64,000 bases of DNA from Lacticaseibacillus casei DSM 20011 = JCM 1134 = ATCC 393 (GTDB lineage: Bacteria; Bacillota; Bacilli; Lactobacillales; Lactobacillaceae). The notes below the pieces were generated by a model that was not told the origin of the DNA, did not search any database, and was given only the letters and a program-made list of their open reading frames with translations. Numbering within the stretch: the stretch's first letter is position 1; each line of letters opens with the position of its first letter. The position numbers and the translations under genes were made by a program. The stretch lies in the NCBI RefSeq assembly GCF_000829055.1, contig NZ_AP012544.1, positions 620,001 through 684,000 of the forward strand. Direction: 5' to 3'. Shown piece by piece: positions 27,477 through 39,776 of this stretch.

Positions 27477-28061
27477 ATGAACTATCCACAATTAGAACTG
27501 GCCGATTTCAAAGGCCCAAAAGCGATCTTTAAAACCAGTGAAGGGCAATTTGAAATTGCATTATTTCCGGAGCAAGCCCCTAAAACCGTTGAGAACTTCA
27601 TCGGCTTGGCCAAAAAGAACTATTATGATGGCATCATTTTTCACCGGGTTATTGAAGACTTCATGATTCAAGGCGGTGATCCGACTGGCACTGGCATGGG
27701 TGGTGAAAGCCTCTGGGGAAAGCCGTTTGCGGATGAATTTTCGAATCAGCTTTTCAATCTGAAAGGTGCGTTGTCAATGGCCAACGCTAGGCCCAATACG
27801 AACGGCAGTCAATTTTTCATCGTGACAAATACGCATTTGGATCCAAGCATGAAGGCTCAGCTAAGCGAAGCGGGGTTCCCGGAACCGATCATTGACGCTT
27901 ACCAACAAGGCGGGACACCATGGCTTGATCATCGCCATACAGTTTTCGGGCAGGTATTGTCTGGAATGTCAGTGGTTGAGAAGATCAGTAAAGTCAAAAC
28001 GGGTGCCAATGATAAGCCAGTTGAGCCTGTGACGATTGATGAATTGACAATTCAAGACTGA
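27477..28061 (+). CDS. ppiB: Peptidyl-prolyl cis-trans isomerase, cyclophilin type
   Basis: 194-residue single-domain cytoplasmic cyclophilin that speeds proline isomerisation during folding. Family motifs are in order: FEIALFPEQAPKTVENF, FHRVIEDFMIQGGDPTGTG with the catalytic Arg, GALSMANARPNTNGSQFF, and HTVFGQVLSGMSVVEKI. The insertion around LDPSMKAQLSEAGFPEP is common in lactobacillar members. GAAGGAGAA ribosome site. Confidence 0.93.
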   Translation: MNYPQLELADFKGPKAIFKTSEGQFEIALFPEQAPKTVENFIGLAKKNYYDGIIFHRVIEDFMIQGGDPTGTGMGGESLWGKPFADEFSNQLFNLKGALSMANARPNTNGSQFFIVTNTHLDPSMKAQLSEAGFPEPIIDAYQQGGTPWLDHRHTVFGQVLSGMSVVEKISKVKTGANDKPVEPVTIDELTIQD

Positions 28062-28124
28062 TATTGGTTGCAAGTGATTTTTAGGGTATACTCAAAGAGA
28101 AATCCAATGAAATGAAGTGTCAGA

Positions 28125-28508
28125 ATGGAATATCGCATAGGAGATATCTTGACTGGCAAAGTCACCGGCGTCCAACCATACGGGGCGTTTGTGATGCTGG
28201 ATGAGCACACGCAAGGATTAGTGCACATCTCAGAATGCCAGCATGGTTACGTCAAGGACACCAGCGATATTTTTACCGTCGGCCAGCGAGTTGAAGTTGT
28301 GATTTTGGACATCGACGAATATACCCATAAAATCAGTTTATCCTTACGTGCTTTACAGGCGCCGCCTAGATTAAGCAAGAAACGCCGCTGCAAGCACTAT
28401 TGGACCAGTCGTAAATTTCACACCGGCTTTGCGCCGATTGCCGCTCACTTAGATGGGTGGGTCGCTGAAGCACTTGAACATTTAAACGAAGAAACCACTC
28501 AAAAATGA
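28125..28508 (+). CDS. S1 RNA-binding domain protein (CvfD/YugI-like)
   Basis: 127 residues. A single S1 domain covers residues 1-75 (GDILTGKVTGVQPYGAFVML; GLVHISECQHGYV; VGQRVEVVILDID; KISLSLRAL), followed by a basic linker and a C-terminal stretch CKHYWTSRKFHTGFAPIA. This is the layout of Firmicute general stress protein 13 / CvfD, ribosome-associated RNA-binding regulators. The stop codon lies inside the terminator stem. Confidence 0.85.
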   Translation: MEYRIGDILTGKVTGVQPYGAFVMLDEHTQGLVHISECQHGYVKDTSDIFTVGQRVEVVILDIDEYTHKISLSLRALQAPPRLSKKRRCKHYWTSRKFHTGFAPIAAHLDGWVAEALEHLNEETTQK

Positions 28509-28519
28509 GTGGCTTTTTT
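28495..28519 (+). terminator. Intrinsic terminator of the S1-domain gene
   Basis: CCACTC / GAGTGG stem with a 6-nt loop followed by C and T6; it overlaps the last codons. Confidence 0.85.
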
Positions 28520-29016
28520 CTTCCGTTGATGCGATAGGCAGTTGTGAAAGCGTGAGGGCATGGCAAGTAAGAACGGGAGGGTACGGGCCTTGGATGGCTG
28601 GTTTGCGGAAACTAGTAGACTTTCATTGAGAAGTAACGATGCAATAACGATCGGTGGCTGATTTGTAAAACTGATACAAGCGCGGGCACTGCACGTTATT
28701 GGGATGACTGGGTATCAACGATTAGAATCGGTTAGCTAAGCGAAGTGATTTTCAAGATTTGAAGTTTAGCTGAAATGGCGTTTATTATTTTAGATGATTG
28801 GCAAATACATGTGAGCGAAGTGCGTCCAGTGACCGTTTTGCTCAGTAGTTAGGGCAAACTGCAGCATACACGGCTATAAGTGCTATGAGTTTAGTGAACT
28901 TTAAATGTGTTTTGCTGAATATTGTTCGCGATCAATGCGAATATTTATACAATTTGGATTAAAATGTTCGCTATTTATCGGAACTGACAATTCTTTGAAT
29001 TTCTGCAATTTTTTTG
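28520..29016. other. Gene-free region upstream of the rRNA promoters
   Basis: About 500 nt, increasingly AT-rich toward the rRNA promoter, where an UP-element would be expected. No gene, repeat copy or terminator recognised. Confidence 0.6.
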
Positions 29017-29046
29017 TTGACTAGATTGTTGAAGTGCTGGTATGAT
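29017..29046 (+). promoter_or_regulatory. rRNA promoter P1
   Basis: TTGACT at 29017-29022, 18-nt spacer, TATGAT at 29041-29046, preceded by a T-rich stretch that could act as an UP element. Confidence 0.65.
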
Positions 29047-29156
29047 ACTTGTTGTTGTCAAAACAAAGACGTCGATTCATGACGGATGAAATAAACCACT
29101 CGTATGATGAAGCCACAATTGAAACAGATTGAATAAATATTCACTCTAAAAAGTTG

Positions 29157-29185
29157 TTGACATGATACGTTGGTCATGATAATCT
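29157..29185 (+). promoter_or_regulatory. rRNA promoter P2
   Basis: Consensus -35 TTGACA at 29157-29162, 17-nt spacer, TAATCT at 29180-29185. The leader after it contains TTTGAAAACTGAACAAAG, a processing-stem sequence common ahead of Lactobacillales 16S genes. Confidence 0.75.
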
Positions 29186-29340
29186 ATCAAAGTTGTCTTT
29201 TGGCAAGATCGTCCTTTGAAAACTGAACAAAGTTTCGTTTAAATGTGCAGGGTCCTTGATACTTCGGTATCGAGGCAAAAAGTAACATTTGCGAAGTCAA
29301 TTCGCTAGAACAACAAATCGAGCTATTCGAACAGCTCATA

Positions 29341-34047
<4,707 letters not shown>

Positions 34048-34050
34048 AGT

Positions 34051-34170
34051 AGAGCGTGAGCAGGAGCGCTTAGAAACCGGAGCATAAGCGGGCCTGAGTT
34101 CGTTGGCCGGGTTTTGGCCAATGGATTCAGGGTTCTTATGTGGAGGTTTCTGCGACTGCGAACGCGTTTC
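34051..34170. repeat. Dispersed ~120 bp hairpin repeat, copy C, inside the rrn operon
   Basis: Begins 4 nt after the 23S end. Arms TTAGAAACCGGAGCATAAG and CTTATGTGGAGGTTTCTG pair, and an inner stem GCCTGAGTTCGTTGGCC / GGCCAATGGATTCAGG is retained. It fills most of the 23S-5S spacer, so it must be transcribed with the rRNA and could fold in the precursor. Confidence 0.82.
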
Positions 34171-34245
34171 GATGAAATACACTGGTTCCCGACAACACAA
34201 AAACAACAATGATAGCCAGTTTTGAGAGCGCAAAGTTCTCATAAG

Positions 34246-34362
34246 TGTGGTGGCGATAGCAAGAAGGATACACCTGTTCCCATGCCGAACACAGAAGTTA
34301 AGCTTCTTCACGCCGAGAGTAGTTGGTGGGAAACTGCCTGCGAGGGTAGGAAGCTGCCACGC
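34246..34362 (+). rRNA. 5S ribosomal RNA
   Basis: 117 nt; CCATGCCGAACACAGAAGTT loop is intact and the ends TGTGGTGGCG / CTGCCACGC pair. The tRNA array begins 8 nt downstream. Confidence 0.97.
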
Positions 34363-34370
34363 TTACATAT

Positions 34371-34443
34371 GGAGGATTAGCTCAGTTGGGAGAGCGTCTG
34401 CCTTACAAGCAGAGGGTCACAGGTTCGAGCCCTGTATCCTCCA
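34371..34443 (+). tRNA. tRNA-Val(TAC)
   Basis: 73 nt, complete cloverleaf, acceptor GGAGGAT/ATCCTCC, anticodon TAC. CCA not encoded. First gene of the 25-tRNA array behind the 5S gene. Confidence 0.97.
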
Positions 34444-34445
34444 TT

Positions 34446-34518
34446 GAGCCGTTAGCTCAGTTGGTAGAGCAACTGACTTTTAATCAGTGGGTCGACAGTT
34501 CGAGCCTGTCACGGCTCA
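34446..34518 (+). tRNA. tRNA-Lys(TTT)
   Basis: 73 nt, acceptor GAGCCGT/ACGGCTC, anticodon TTT. CCA not encoded. Confidence 0.97.
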
Positions 34519-34560
34519 GAGAATTATTGGTTTTAAATGGCGGCTCAAGTCGATATTTTT

Positions 34561-34633
34561 GCCGACTTAGCTCAGTTGGTAGAGCATCTGTCTTGTAAAC
34601 AGGGGGTCGAAGGTTCGAATCCTTTAGTCGGCA
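34561..34633 (+). tRNA. tRNA-Thr(TGT)
   Basis: 73 nt, acceptor GCCGACT/AGTCGGC, anticodon TGT. CCA not encoded. Confidence 0.97.
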
Positions 34634-34667
34634 TGGCACCAATAATTTGATAAGCTTTTTGTTTCAT

Positions 34668-34739
34668 GCGGAAGTAGTTCAGTGGTAGAACATCACCTTG
34701 CCATGGTGGGGGTCGCGGGTTCGAATCCCGTCTTCCGCT
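34668..34739 (+). tRNA. tRNA-Gly(GCC)
   Basis: 72 nt, acceptor GCGGAAG/CTTCCGC, anticodon GCC. CCA not encoded. Confidence 0.97.
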
Positions 34740-34799
34740 TTCCAAACGCAGTGCCGAGGGTGCGTTTGGTCGAAAGATTCCTCGGTATTATCATGATTT

Positions 34800-34873
34800 G
34801 CACCCATAGCGCAATTGGATAGAGTGTCTGACTACGAATCAGAAGGTTGTAGGTTCGACTCCTACTGGGTGCA
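34800..34873 (+). tRNA. tRNA-Arg(ACG)
   Basis: 74 nt, acceptor GCACCCA/TGGGTGC, anticodon ACG (needs A-to-I editing by TadA). CCA not encoded. The 60 nt before it hold a hairpin AAACGCA..TGCGTTT (about 34744-34767). Confidence 0.97.
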
Positions 34874-34878
34874 TTTGA

Positions 34879-34952
34879 CGGGAAATAGCTCAGCTTGGTA
34901 GAGCACCTGGTTTGGGACCAGGGGGTCGCAGGTTCGAATCCTGTTTTCCCGA
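34879..34952 (+). tRNA. tRNA-Pro(TGG)
   Basis: 74 nt, acceptor CGGGAAA/TTTCCCG, anticodon TGG. CCA not encoded. Confidence 0.97.
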
Positions 34953-34978
34953 TTGGACGCTAGTCCATATGGTTTTTT

Positions 34979-35052
34979 CGCGGTGTAGCTCAGCTGGCTA
35001 GAGCGTCCGGTTCATACCCGGGAGGTCGAGGGTTCGATCCCCCCCGCCGCGA
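34979..35052 (+). tRNA. tRNA-Met(CAT), elongator
   Basis: 74 nt, acceptor CGCGGTG/CGCCGCG (one G-T pair), anticodon CAT. D-arm and anticodon arm match Bacillus elongator tRNA-Met as I recall it, and the three-GC initiator anticodon stem is absent. Confidence 0.9.
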
Positions 35053-35060
35053 TTGAGCTT

Positions 35061-35134
35061 GGACCTTTAGCTCAGTTGGTTAGAGCAGACGGCTCATAAC
35101 CGTCCGGTCGTAGGTTCGAGCCCTACAAGGTCCA
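35061..35134 (+). tRNA. tRNA-Ile2(CAT), lysidine type
   Basis: 74 nt, acceptor GGACCTT/AAGGTCC, anticodon CAT. The sequence closely resembles Bacillus tRNA-Ile2, in which C34 is modified to lysidine by TilS to read AUA. Automatic annotation would call it Met. Confidence 0.8.
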
Positions 35135-35182
35135 TCTTTACAGGGTGGTCACTGTTCGGTATAATCGATTTGTTACTGTTAT

Positions 35183-35256
<74 letters not shown>

Positions 35257-35262
35257 TTATAT

Positions 35263-35336
35263 GGTTCCATGGTCTAGTTGGTTAGGACGCCTGCCTGTCA
35301 CGCAGGAGATCACGGGTTCGAGTCCCGTTGGGACCG
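35263..35336 (+). tRNA. tRNA-Asp(GTC), copy 1
   Basis: 74 nt, acceptor GGTTCCA/TGGGACC with a T4-G69 wobble; anticodon GTC. Copy 2 at 35974 differs by having A at 69, giving full pairing. Confidence 0.97.
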
Positions 35337-35341
35337 TTTGC

Positions 35342-35414
35342 GGCTCGGTAGCTCAGTCGGTAGAGCAATGCATTGAAGCTGCATGTGTCGGCAGTTCGAT
35401 TCTGTCCCGAGCCA
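35342..35414 (+). tRNA. tRNA-Phe(GAA), copy 1
   Basis: 73 nt, acceptor GGCTCGG/CCGAGCC fully paired, anticodon GAA. Confidence 0.97.
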
Positions 35415-35433
35415 TTTTCATAATCACCCTTAT

Positions 35434-35504
35434 GCGGGTGTAGTTTAGTGGTAAAACCACAGCCTTCCAAGCTGTTGTCGCGAGTTCGATTCTCGTCACC
35501 CGCT
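35434..35504 (+). tRNA. tRNA-Gly(TCC)
   Basis: 71 nt, acceptor GCGGGTG/CACCCGC, anticodon TCC. Confidence 0.97.
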
Positions 35505-35517
35505 GCGATTATGATAT

Positions 35518-35591
35518 GGGCCTATAGCTCAGTTGGTTAGAGCGCACGCTTGATAAGCGTGAGGTCGGTGGTTCAAGTCCACCTAGGCCCA
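35518..35591 (+). tRNA. tRNA-Ile(GAT)
   Basis: 74 nt, acceptor GGGCCTA/TAGGCCC, anticodon GAT. Confidence 0.97.
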
Positions 35592-35618
35592 TTGTTCCAT
35601 TAGTTTTATATTGCACAT

Positions 35619-35706
35619 GGAGAAGTACTCAAGTGGCTGAAGAGGCGCCCCTGCTAAGGGTGTAGACCGGGAAACTGGTGCGAGGGTTCAAATCCCTCCT
35701 TCTCCG
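35619..35706 (+). tRNA. tRNA-Ser(GCT)
   Basis: 88 nt with a long variable arm, acceptor GGAGAAG/CTTCTCC, anticodon GCT. Confidence 0.96.
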
Positions 35707-35710
35707 TTGT

Positions 35711-35782
35711 GGCCCGTTGGTCAAGTGGTTAAGACACCGCCCTTTCACGGCGGTAACATGGGTTCAAATCCCGTACGGGTCA
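35711..35782 (+). tRNA. tRNA-Glu(TTC)
   Basis: 72 nt, acceptor GGCCCGT/ACGGGTC with one G-T pair, anticodon TTC. Confidence 0.96.
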
Positions 35783-35791
35783 TGGTTAGAT

Positions 35792-35883
35792 GGAGAATTA
35801 CCCAAGTCTGGCTGAAGGGAACGGTCTTGAAAACCGTCAGGTGGGCGTAAGTCCACGCGAGGGTTCGAATCCCTCATTCTCCT
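35792..35883 (+). tRNA. tRNA-Ser(TGA)
   Basis: 92 nt with a long variable arm, acceptor GGAGAAT/ATTCTCC, anticodon TGA. Confidence 0.96.
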
Positions 35884-35893
35884 TTATTATTAT

Positions 35894-35967
<74 letters not shown>

Positions 35968-35973
35968 TTACAT

Positions 35974-36047
35974 GGTTCCATGGTCTAGTTGGTTAGGACG
36001 CCTGCCTGTCACGCAGGAGATCACGGGTTCGAGTCCCGTTGGAACCG
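35974..36047 (+). tRNA. tRNA-Asp(GTC), copy 2
   Basis: Same as copy 1 except A at position 69, making the acceptor stem GGTTCCA/TGGAACC fully paired. Followed by a CCCCTCTAATTGAGGGG hairpin (36049-36065). Confidence 0.97.
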
Positions 36048-36095
36048 TCCCCCTCTAATTGAGGGGAACATCAACTTCATAAAAACGATCTAAAT

Positions 36096-36168
36096 GGCTC
36101 GGTAGCTCAGTCGGTAGAGCAATGCATTGAAGCTGCATGTGTCGGCGGTTCGATTCCGTCCCGCGCCA
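36096..36168 (+). tRNA. tRNA-Phe(GAA), copy 2, with acceptor-stem mismatch
   Basis: 73 nt. T-arm pair 52-62 changed from A-T to G-C relative to copy 1 (compensated), but the acceptor 3' strand reads CCGCGCC, giving a T4-C69 mismatch against GGCTCGG. It may be less stable or poorly charged. Confidence 0.88.
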
Positions 36169-36172
36169 TTAT

Positions 36173-36253
36173 GGAGGAGTAGCGAAGAGGCTAAACGCGG
36201 CGGACTGTAAATCCGCTCCTTCGGGTTCATAGGTTCGAATCCTATCTCCTCCA
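36173..36253 (+). tRNA. tRNA-Tyr(GTA)
   Basis: 81 nt, long variable arm, acceptor GGAGGAG/CTCCTCC, anticodon GTA. Confidence 0.96.
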
Positions 36254-36258
36254 TTTAT

Positions 36259-36329
36259 AGGGATATAGTTTAATGGTAGAACTACGGTCTCCAAAACCGT
36301 CAGTGTGGGTTCAACTCCTACTATCCCTG
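36259..36329 (+). tRNA. tRNA-Trp(CCA)
   Basis: 71 nt, acceptor AGGGATA/TATCCCT, anticodon CCA. Confidence 0.96.
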
Positions 36330-36337
36330 CTTATCAT

Positions 36338-36411
36338 GGCGGTATTGGTGAAGCGGTTAACACACCGGTTTGTGGCACCGGCATACGTGGGTTCGATCCC
36401 CACATACCGCC
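36338..36411 (+). tRNA. tRNA-His(GTG)
   Basis: 74 nt, acceptor GCGGTAT/ATACCGC plus the extra G-1 paired to C73, the His identity mark; anticodon GTG. Confidence 0.96.
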
Positions 36412-36418
36412 CTTTTAC

Positions 36419-36490
36419 TGGGGTATAGCCAAGCGGTAAGGCAACGGACTTTGACTCCGTCATGCGCTGGTTCGAATCCAGCTACCCCAA
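36419..36490 (+). tRNA. tRNA-Gln(TTG)
   Basis: 72 nt, acceptor TGGGGTA/TACCCCA, anticodon TTG. Confidence 0.96.
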
Positions 36491-36536
36491 TTTTCTCCAA
36501 CTGCCATAGGAGAAACGCGCTTAACTTGATGAATAT

Positions 36537-36607
36537 GGCGGTGTAGCCAAGCGGTAAGGCATGGGTCTGCAAAACCTTGATCGTCGGTTCGATTCCGATC
36601 ACCGCCT
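36537..36607 (+). tRNA. tRNA-Cys(GCA)
   Basis: 71 nt, acceptor GGCGGTG/CACCGCC, anticodon GCA. Confidence 0.96.
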
Positions 36608-36652
36608 TATCTTGCGGTTAACGCCCAGCAAGAGAGTGCCATTTTACATTAT

Positions 36653-36736
36653 GCCGGTGTGGCGGAATTGGCAGACGCGCGGGATTCAAAATCCCGTTCC
36701 AGCAATGGAGTATCGGTTCGACCCCGATCACCGGTA
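36653..36736 (+). tRNA. tRNA-Leu(CAA)
   Basis: 84 nt, long variable arm, acceptor GCCGGTG/CACCGGT (closing G-T pair), anticodon CAA. Last gene of the array and the presumed prophage attachment locus. The closing G-T could reflect a 3' end replaced by phage DNA. Confidence 0.93.
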
Positions 36737-36741
36737 TATTG

Positions 36742-36762
36742 GCCCCTTTTAGGGGCTTTTTT
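36742..36762 (+). terminator. Terminator of the rrn-tRNA operon
   Basis: GCCCC / GGGGC stem with TTTTA loop and T6, 5 nt after tRNA-Leu. Confidence 0.93.
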
Positions 36763-36837
36763 AGTGCTCAGAAATGGCTTTAAACCGGCATTATTGCATT
36801 TATCTGAACTCCGAAAAACCCCTAAAAAATATAATCC

Positions 36838-36963
36838 ATCGAACCACATCGAACCAAATAGCCTGAAATTGCGATTTTTTAGGAAAATGGTTCGTGATCT
36901 AAAATTGAATGTGTGCTGTAGGCCTTGCGGCAGTTGACATTGATCCGTGTTCTCTGGTTCGAT
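36838..36963. promoter_or_regulatory. Candidate integrase arm-type binding sites
   Basis: ATCGAACCA occurs twice as direct repeats (36838-36846, 36848-36856) and once inverted as TGGTTCGAT (36955-36963), with a 7/9 inverted match TGGTTCGTG at 36888-36896. They lie between tRNA-Leu and int, where arm sites of tyrosine integrases are found. Confidence 0.5.
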
Positions 36964-36969
36964 TTTGAG

Positions 36970-38127
36970 TCACAATACATTCAGTGCTTTCTCGTCTTGC
37001 TTCTGTGTCATCGCGTCCAGTAGATGCGTATAGATCTTGGTGGTAATGCCGACGTTCTCGTGTCCGAGGCGGTGTGATACGTATTGAATATCAAGACCTT
37101 TATAAAGCAGGTAGCTGCCATGCGTGTGCCGCAATCCGTGGAAACCGAACCCAGGACGCTCAATACCGAGATGTTTGAGAGCACGGCGAAGTTCCTTGTT
37201 GACACCGTTACTATATATTGGCAAGCCGGTCGGCCCAAGAAATAGTAAATGGTACGGATTGCTAATCGCTTTTATTTTATCAGCCAATATGAGCTTATGG
37301 AGGCTAGCGATAAGAACTGGACTTACTTTGATGGTACGAACACTCGAAGGAGTTTTGGTCGGACCGAAGACTTCTTCACGGTCTGGCCAGCTACCATCAG
37401 CGCCGCGAATGACAAACCTGTACTTGAAGGTCTTGTCGATACTGATGGTGCTCTTCTTCTCATCAATATCTTCCCACGTTAAGCCACCAATTTCTCCAAG
37501 CCGAGCGCCAGAGTATATGGCCGTTTGAACCATCATGAGAGCAATTCGTTGCGGGTTGGCAAATTGATCAACATAATCTCGCAGTTTCTCGAACTGATCA
37601 GCTTCAAGAAATTTTGTGTCTTCTGATCTGCCTGCGGTACCACCCAGTTCTGCATGAGCGGCATAATCGCGCCTAATCAAGCCTTCGTCTGCTGCGGCCA
37701 TAATTGCTTGATGAGCGTGTGAATGTAGCTTCTGGACTGATTGCCTTGCGTGCTTGTGGCCGTAACCGTCATCAATATAGTTGTTAATAAACTGTTGATA
37801 AACCATGCGCGTTAAGTCAATTAATTTAAGGTCTTTGAAGTAGTTTCTGATGATTGTACCCGAAGTTGCATACTTGGTCATCGTCAGTTCGGACACAGAA
37901 CGTATCTTATACGTATGCAACCACTTGTCATACCAATCTGCGAAAGTAATCACTGGATCGATTTTTACAGATCCTCCAGTAGAAGTGAGGTACTCTGCCT
38001 CAGCAGCCTTAGCTTCTTTTCTTGTTTTGTAAAATGATGTTTTCTGCTTGGAAATACCGTCCACTTTGTATGAATACTGGAATCCCCAAGGCTTACTTTT
38101 TCGGTTAGCTCGCTTGAATACCGCCAT
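36970..38127 (-). CDS. int: Phage integrase, tyrosine recombinase
   Basis: 385 residues. N-terminal AP2-like arm-binding region (SKPWGFQYSYKVDG; YKTRKEAKAAEAEY), SAM-like core-binding domain (residues ~65-170) and a C-terminal catalytic domain with R in YSGARLGEIGGLTW, HGLRHTHGSYLL (HxxR), H in LGHENVGITT and the nucleophile Y in KIYTHLL. It integrates and, with an excisionase, removes the prophage. AGGAGGACAATAAT precedes the ATG. Confidence 0.95.
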   Translation of the reverse strand: MAVFKRANRKSKPWGFQYSYKVDGISKQKTSFYKTRKEAKAAEAEYLTSTGGSVKIDPVITFADWYDKWLHTYKIRSVSELTMTKYATSGTIIRNYFKDLKLIDLTRMVYQQFINNYIDDGYGHKHARQSVQKLHSHAHQAIMAAADEGLIRRDYAAHAELGGTAGRSEDTKFLEADQFEKLRDYVDQFANPQRIALMMVQTAIYSGARLGEIGGLTWEDIDEKKSTISIDKTFKYRFVIRGADGSWPDREEVFGPTKTPSSVRTIKVSPVLIASLHKLILADKIKAISNPYHLLFLGPTGLPIYSNGVNKELRRALKHLGIERPGFGFHGLRHTHGSYLLYKGLDIQYVSHRLGHENVGITTKIYTHLLDAMTQKQDEKALNVL

Positions 38128-38190
38128 ATTATTGTCCTCCTGTGTTAAAATGTGTATACAAAGAGCCTTATGACTCCGAGTATTTGTTAG

Positions 38191-38233
38191 GCGTCTACCC
38201 GTTCACTTTGGTCGGTGGGGTAGGCGCTTTTTT
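38191..38233 (+). terminator. Hairpin with T-run, plus-strand orientation
   Basis: GCGTCTACCC pairs with GGGTAGGCGC (one bulge), followed by T6. It faces against the leftward lysogeny genes, so it may block rightward readthrough from the tRNA operon into the lysogeny module. Confidence 0.5.
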
Positions 38234-38298
38234 ATTTTGTGTTCAGCCCCACTCTCCGGCTTGCACGGGGACGCCGCTTGCGTGGGGGAAGAAACAAG

Positions 38299-38919
38299 TC
38301 ACTGAAGGTTAATGGTGGCATCGTAATCTTTGTTGGCATTGTCGTCTTCCATGTCATCGGTGTCGTAATTTGCACTCCACTTAAGTCGGATAGTCTTTAA
38401 CGATCTAGGATCATCCATTTTTTCTAGTGCCCAAACGACAGTGCCGTCGCGATCTACATCTTTAGAAATTTGCCCGTCAAAATCATCACCACTAAAGTTG
38501 GTGCCATCTACTTGCTGACCGTCAGAAGTTACCAATGTGCCCTGACTCGGGTAGATTGAAATATCACGAGTTGTATGAATTTTAAAGTGAGCGGTGACTA
38601 ACCCCTGATAGGTTTTCTTACTTGCATCCGTGAATGGTTTGACACGATAAACGGTTACCTTGTCAATTCCAACGGTTGTTCCCGCCCAAGAATTATCAGA
38701 ATAGCTTACGGGGTATGTTGCCTTGCTTAATACAGATACGTCTTGGTAATTGTAAGTAATCTTTTCTGAGCTGTCTGAAGACCCTTTACTACTAGATGTA
38801 TTTTGTCCTTTAGCAACAGACACCTTATTGCTACTTGAACTGTTGCTATTAGCAGAACTACTGCAACCAGCCAATGCCAACGCAAGCAACGCAACAGACA
38901 CTAATACTAGCTTCTTCAT
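38299..38919 (-). CDS. Prophage-encoded lipoprotein (candidate superinfection exclusion)
   Basis: 206 residues. Lipoprotein signal peptide with lipobox LALAGC, a Ser/Asn-rich linker, then an exported domain of ~150 residues (TVGIDKVTVYRVKPF; ARFKIHTT-like AHFKIHTTRDISIYP; SGDDFDGQISKD) resembling DUF4352-type immunoprotective folds. It lies between int and the ImmA/repressor genes, the same position as ltp in streptococcal phage TP-J34, whose lipoprotein blocks DNA injection by related phages. Function is inferred from position. ATG 38919 has GGAGGG upstream. Confidence 0.75.
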   Translation of the reverse strand: MKKLVLVSVALLALALAGCSSSANSNSSSSNKVSVAKGQNTSSSKGSSDSSEKITYNYQDVSVLSKATYPVSYSDNSWAGTTVGIDKVTVYRVKPFTDASKKTYQGLVTAHFKIHTTRDISIYPSQGTLVTSDGQQVDGTNFSGDDFDGQISKDVDRDGTVVWALEKMDDPRSLKTIRLKWSANYDTDDMEDDNANKDYDATINLQ

Positions 38920-38985
38920 GATGAATCCCTCCAAAAAATCCAGCTTTTAACGTCGATCAGGGGTTGGACGTAGCATAATCCTTGG

Positions 38986-39408
38986 CTAAATTAAAAAATT
39001 GCGTTGATAGTATGAATTAATTGAAGATGACGCAGTGTCTTCAAGCCAACTTGGTATTGCCAGGTCATTCATAAACTGAAATAGATTCGCTTCATCAGCT
39101 TCTATATCTTTAAAGTACATCGGAATGACAATTGAAAGTGCTCGCTTATTGGCATTGCCCTCAGTTCTACTTTTGGAATAAAAGTTTGAATATTTGAATT
39201 TCCCACGATCACCGTTTAGAACATGCGAGCATTCGTGTGCTGCTTGAAAAGCCATCTCGTTTGGCTGATACCAGTTTGAGTTTAGAACAATCAGCCTCAA
39301 TTCAGTGTTGCAAGTTGGTGGTGTTTCGGAGTTGTCAAAGGGTACCATGCTATAGCTGATTTTGTGGTCATATGCATAGTTGAGAACATTAGCCAGCATT
39401 TCATTCAT
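38986..39408 (-). CDS. ImmA/IrrE family metallopeptidase
   Basis: 140 residues. The zinc motif is HECSH within AAHECSHVLNGDRGK (HExxH form); other family features are RALSIVIPMYF and a C-terminal helix region. ImmA-type proteases cleave the cognate phage repressor on induction. ATG 39408 overlaps the repressor stop by 8 nt, so both are coupled; longer upstream frame is the repressor in another frame. Confidence 0.82.
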   Translation of the reverse strand: MNEMLANVLNYAYDHKISYSMVPFDNSETPPTCNTELRLIVLNSNWYQPNEMAFQAAHECSHVLNGDRGKFKYSNFYSKSRTEGNANKRALSIVIPMYFKDIEADEANLFQFMNDLAIPSWLEDTASSSINSYYQRNFLI

Positions 39409-39745
39409 GGTTCTTACCCCTTTTCTTGCGATAACTGTCAAGAATGTAACGGAGAGTTTCCATGTCCTCTTCTGGAATAGGCTTACCTTGATACATAAAA
39501 AGATTGTCGTCGGCAAGGTCAGGTGGTTTAACTGATGACTTAGGTGAAGGGTTATCCGTATTCCCCAATAGATAGTCCACAGAAACATGAAGAACGTCTG
39601 CAACTGCTTGCAGTTTGTCAGCAGAAGGCTTTGTCTTTTTCCAACGATAAATAGCATTTGTTCCTAAGCCAGCCTTTTCGTTTAATTCCCGAAGGCTCAT
39701 GGCATGTTCTCTTGAAACTTTTTGTATACGTTCAAACAGTGTCAT
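39401..39745 (-). CDS. CI-like phage repressor, HTH XRE family
   Basis: 114 residues. The N-terminal helix-turn-helix is clear (SLRELNEKAGLGTNAIYRW; LQAVADVLHVSVDYLLG). A short linker and C-terminal helical segment (EDMETLRYILDSYRKK) replace the peptidase domain of lambda CI, as usual for repressors controlled by ImmA-type proteases. It likely binds the operators at 39777-39955. AGGAGAAAT precedes the start. Confidence 0.87.
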   Translation of the reverse strand: MTLFERIQKVSREHAMSLRELNEKAGLGTNAIYRWKKTKPSADKLQAVADVLHVSVDYLLGNTDNPSPKSSVKPPDLADDNLFMYQGKPIPEEDMETLRYILDSYRKKRGKNHE

Positions 39746-39776
39746 AAAGGCATTTCTCCTCTATGATGGCCAAAAA

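Noticed and set aside
34744..34767. Extra tRNA or terminator between tRNA-Gly and tRNA-Arg
   Set aside because: AAACGCA..TGCGTTT forms a hairpin but no T-run or cloverleaf follows; most likely a processing hairpin.
35061..35134. Calling this a second elongator tRNA-Met
   Set aside because: Although the anticodon is CAT, its body resembles tRNA-Ile2 and a separate elongator Met gene is present at 34979.
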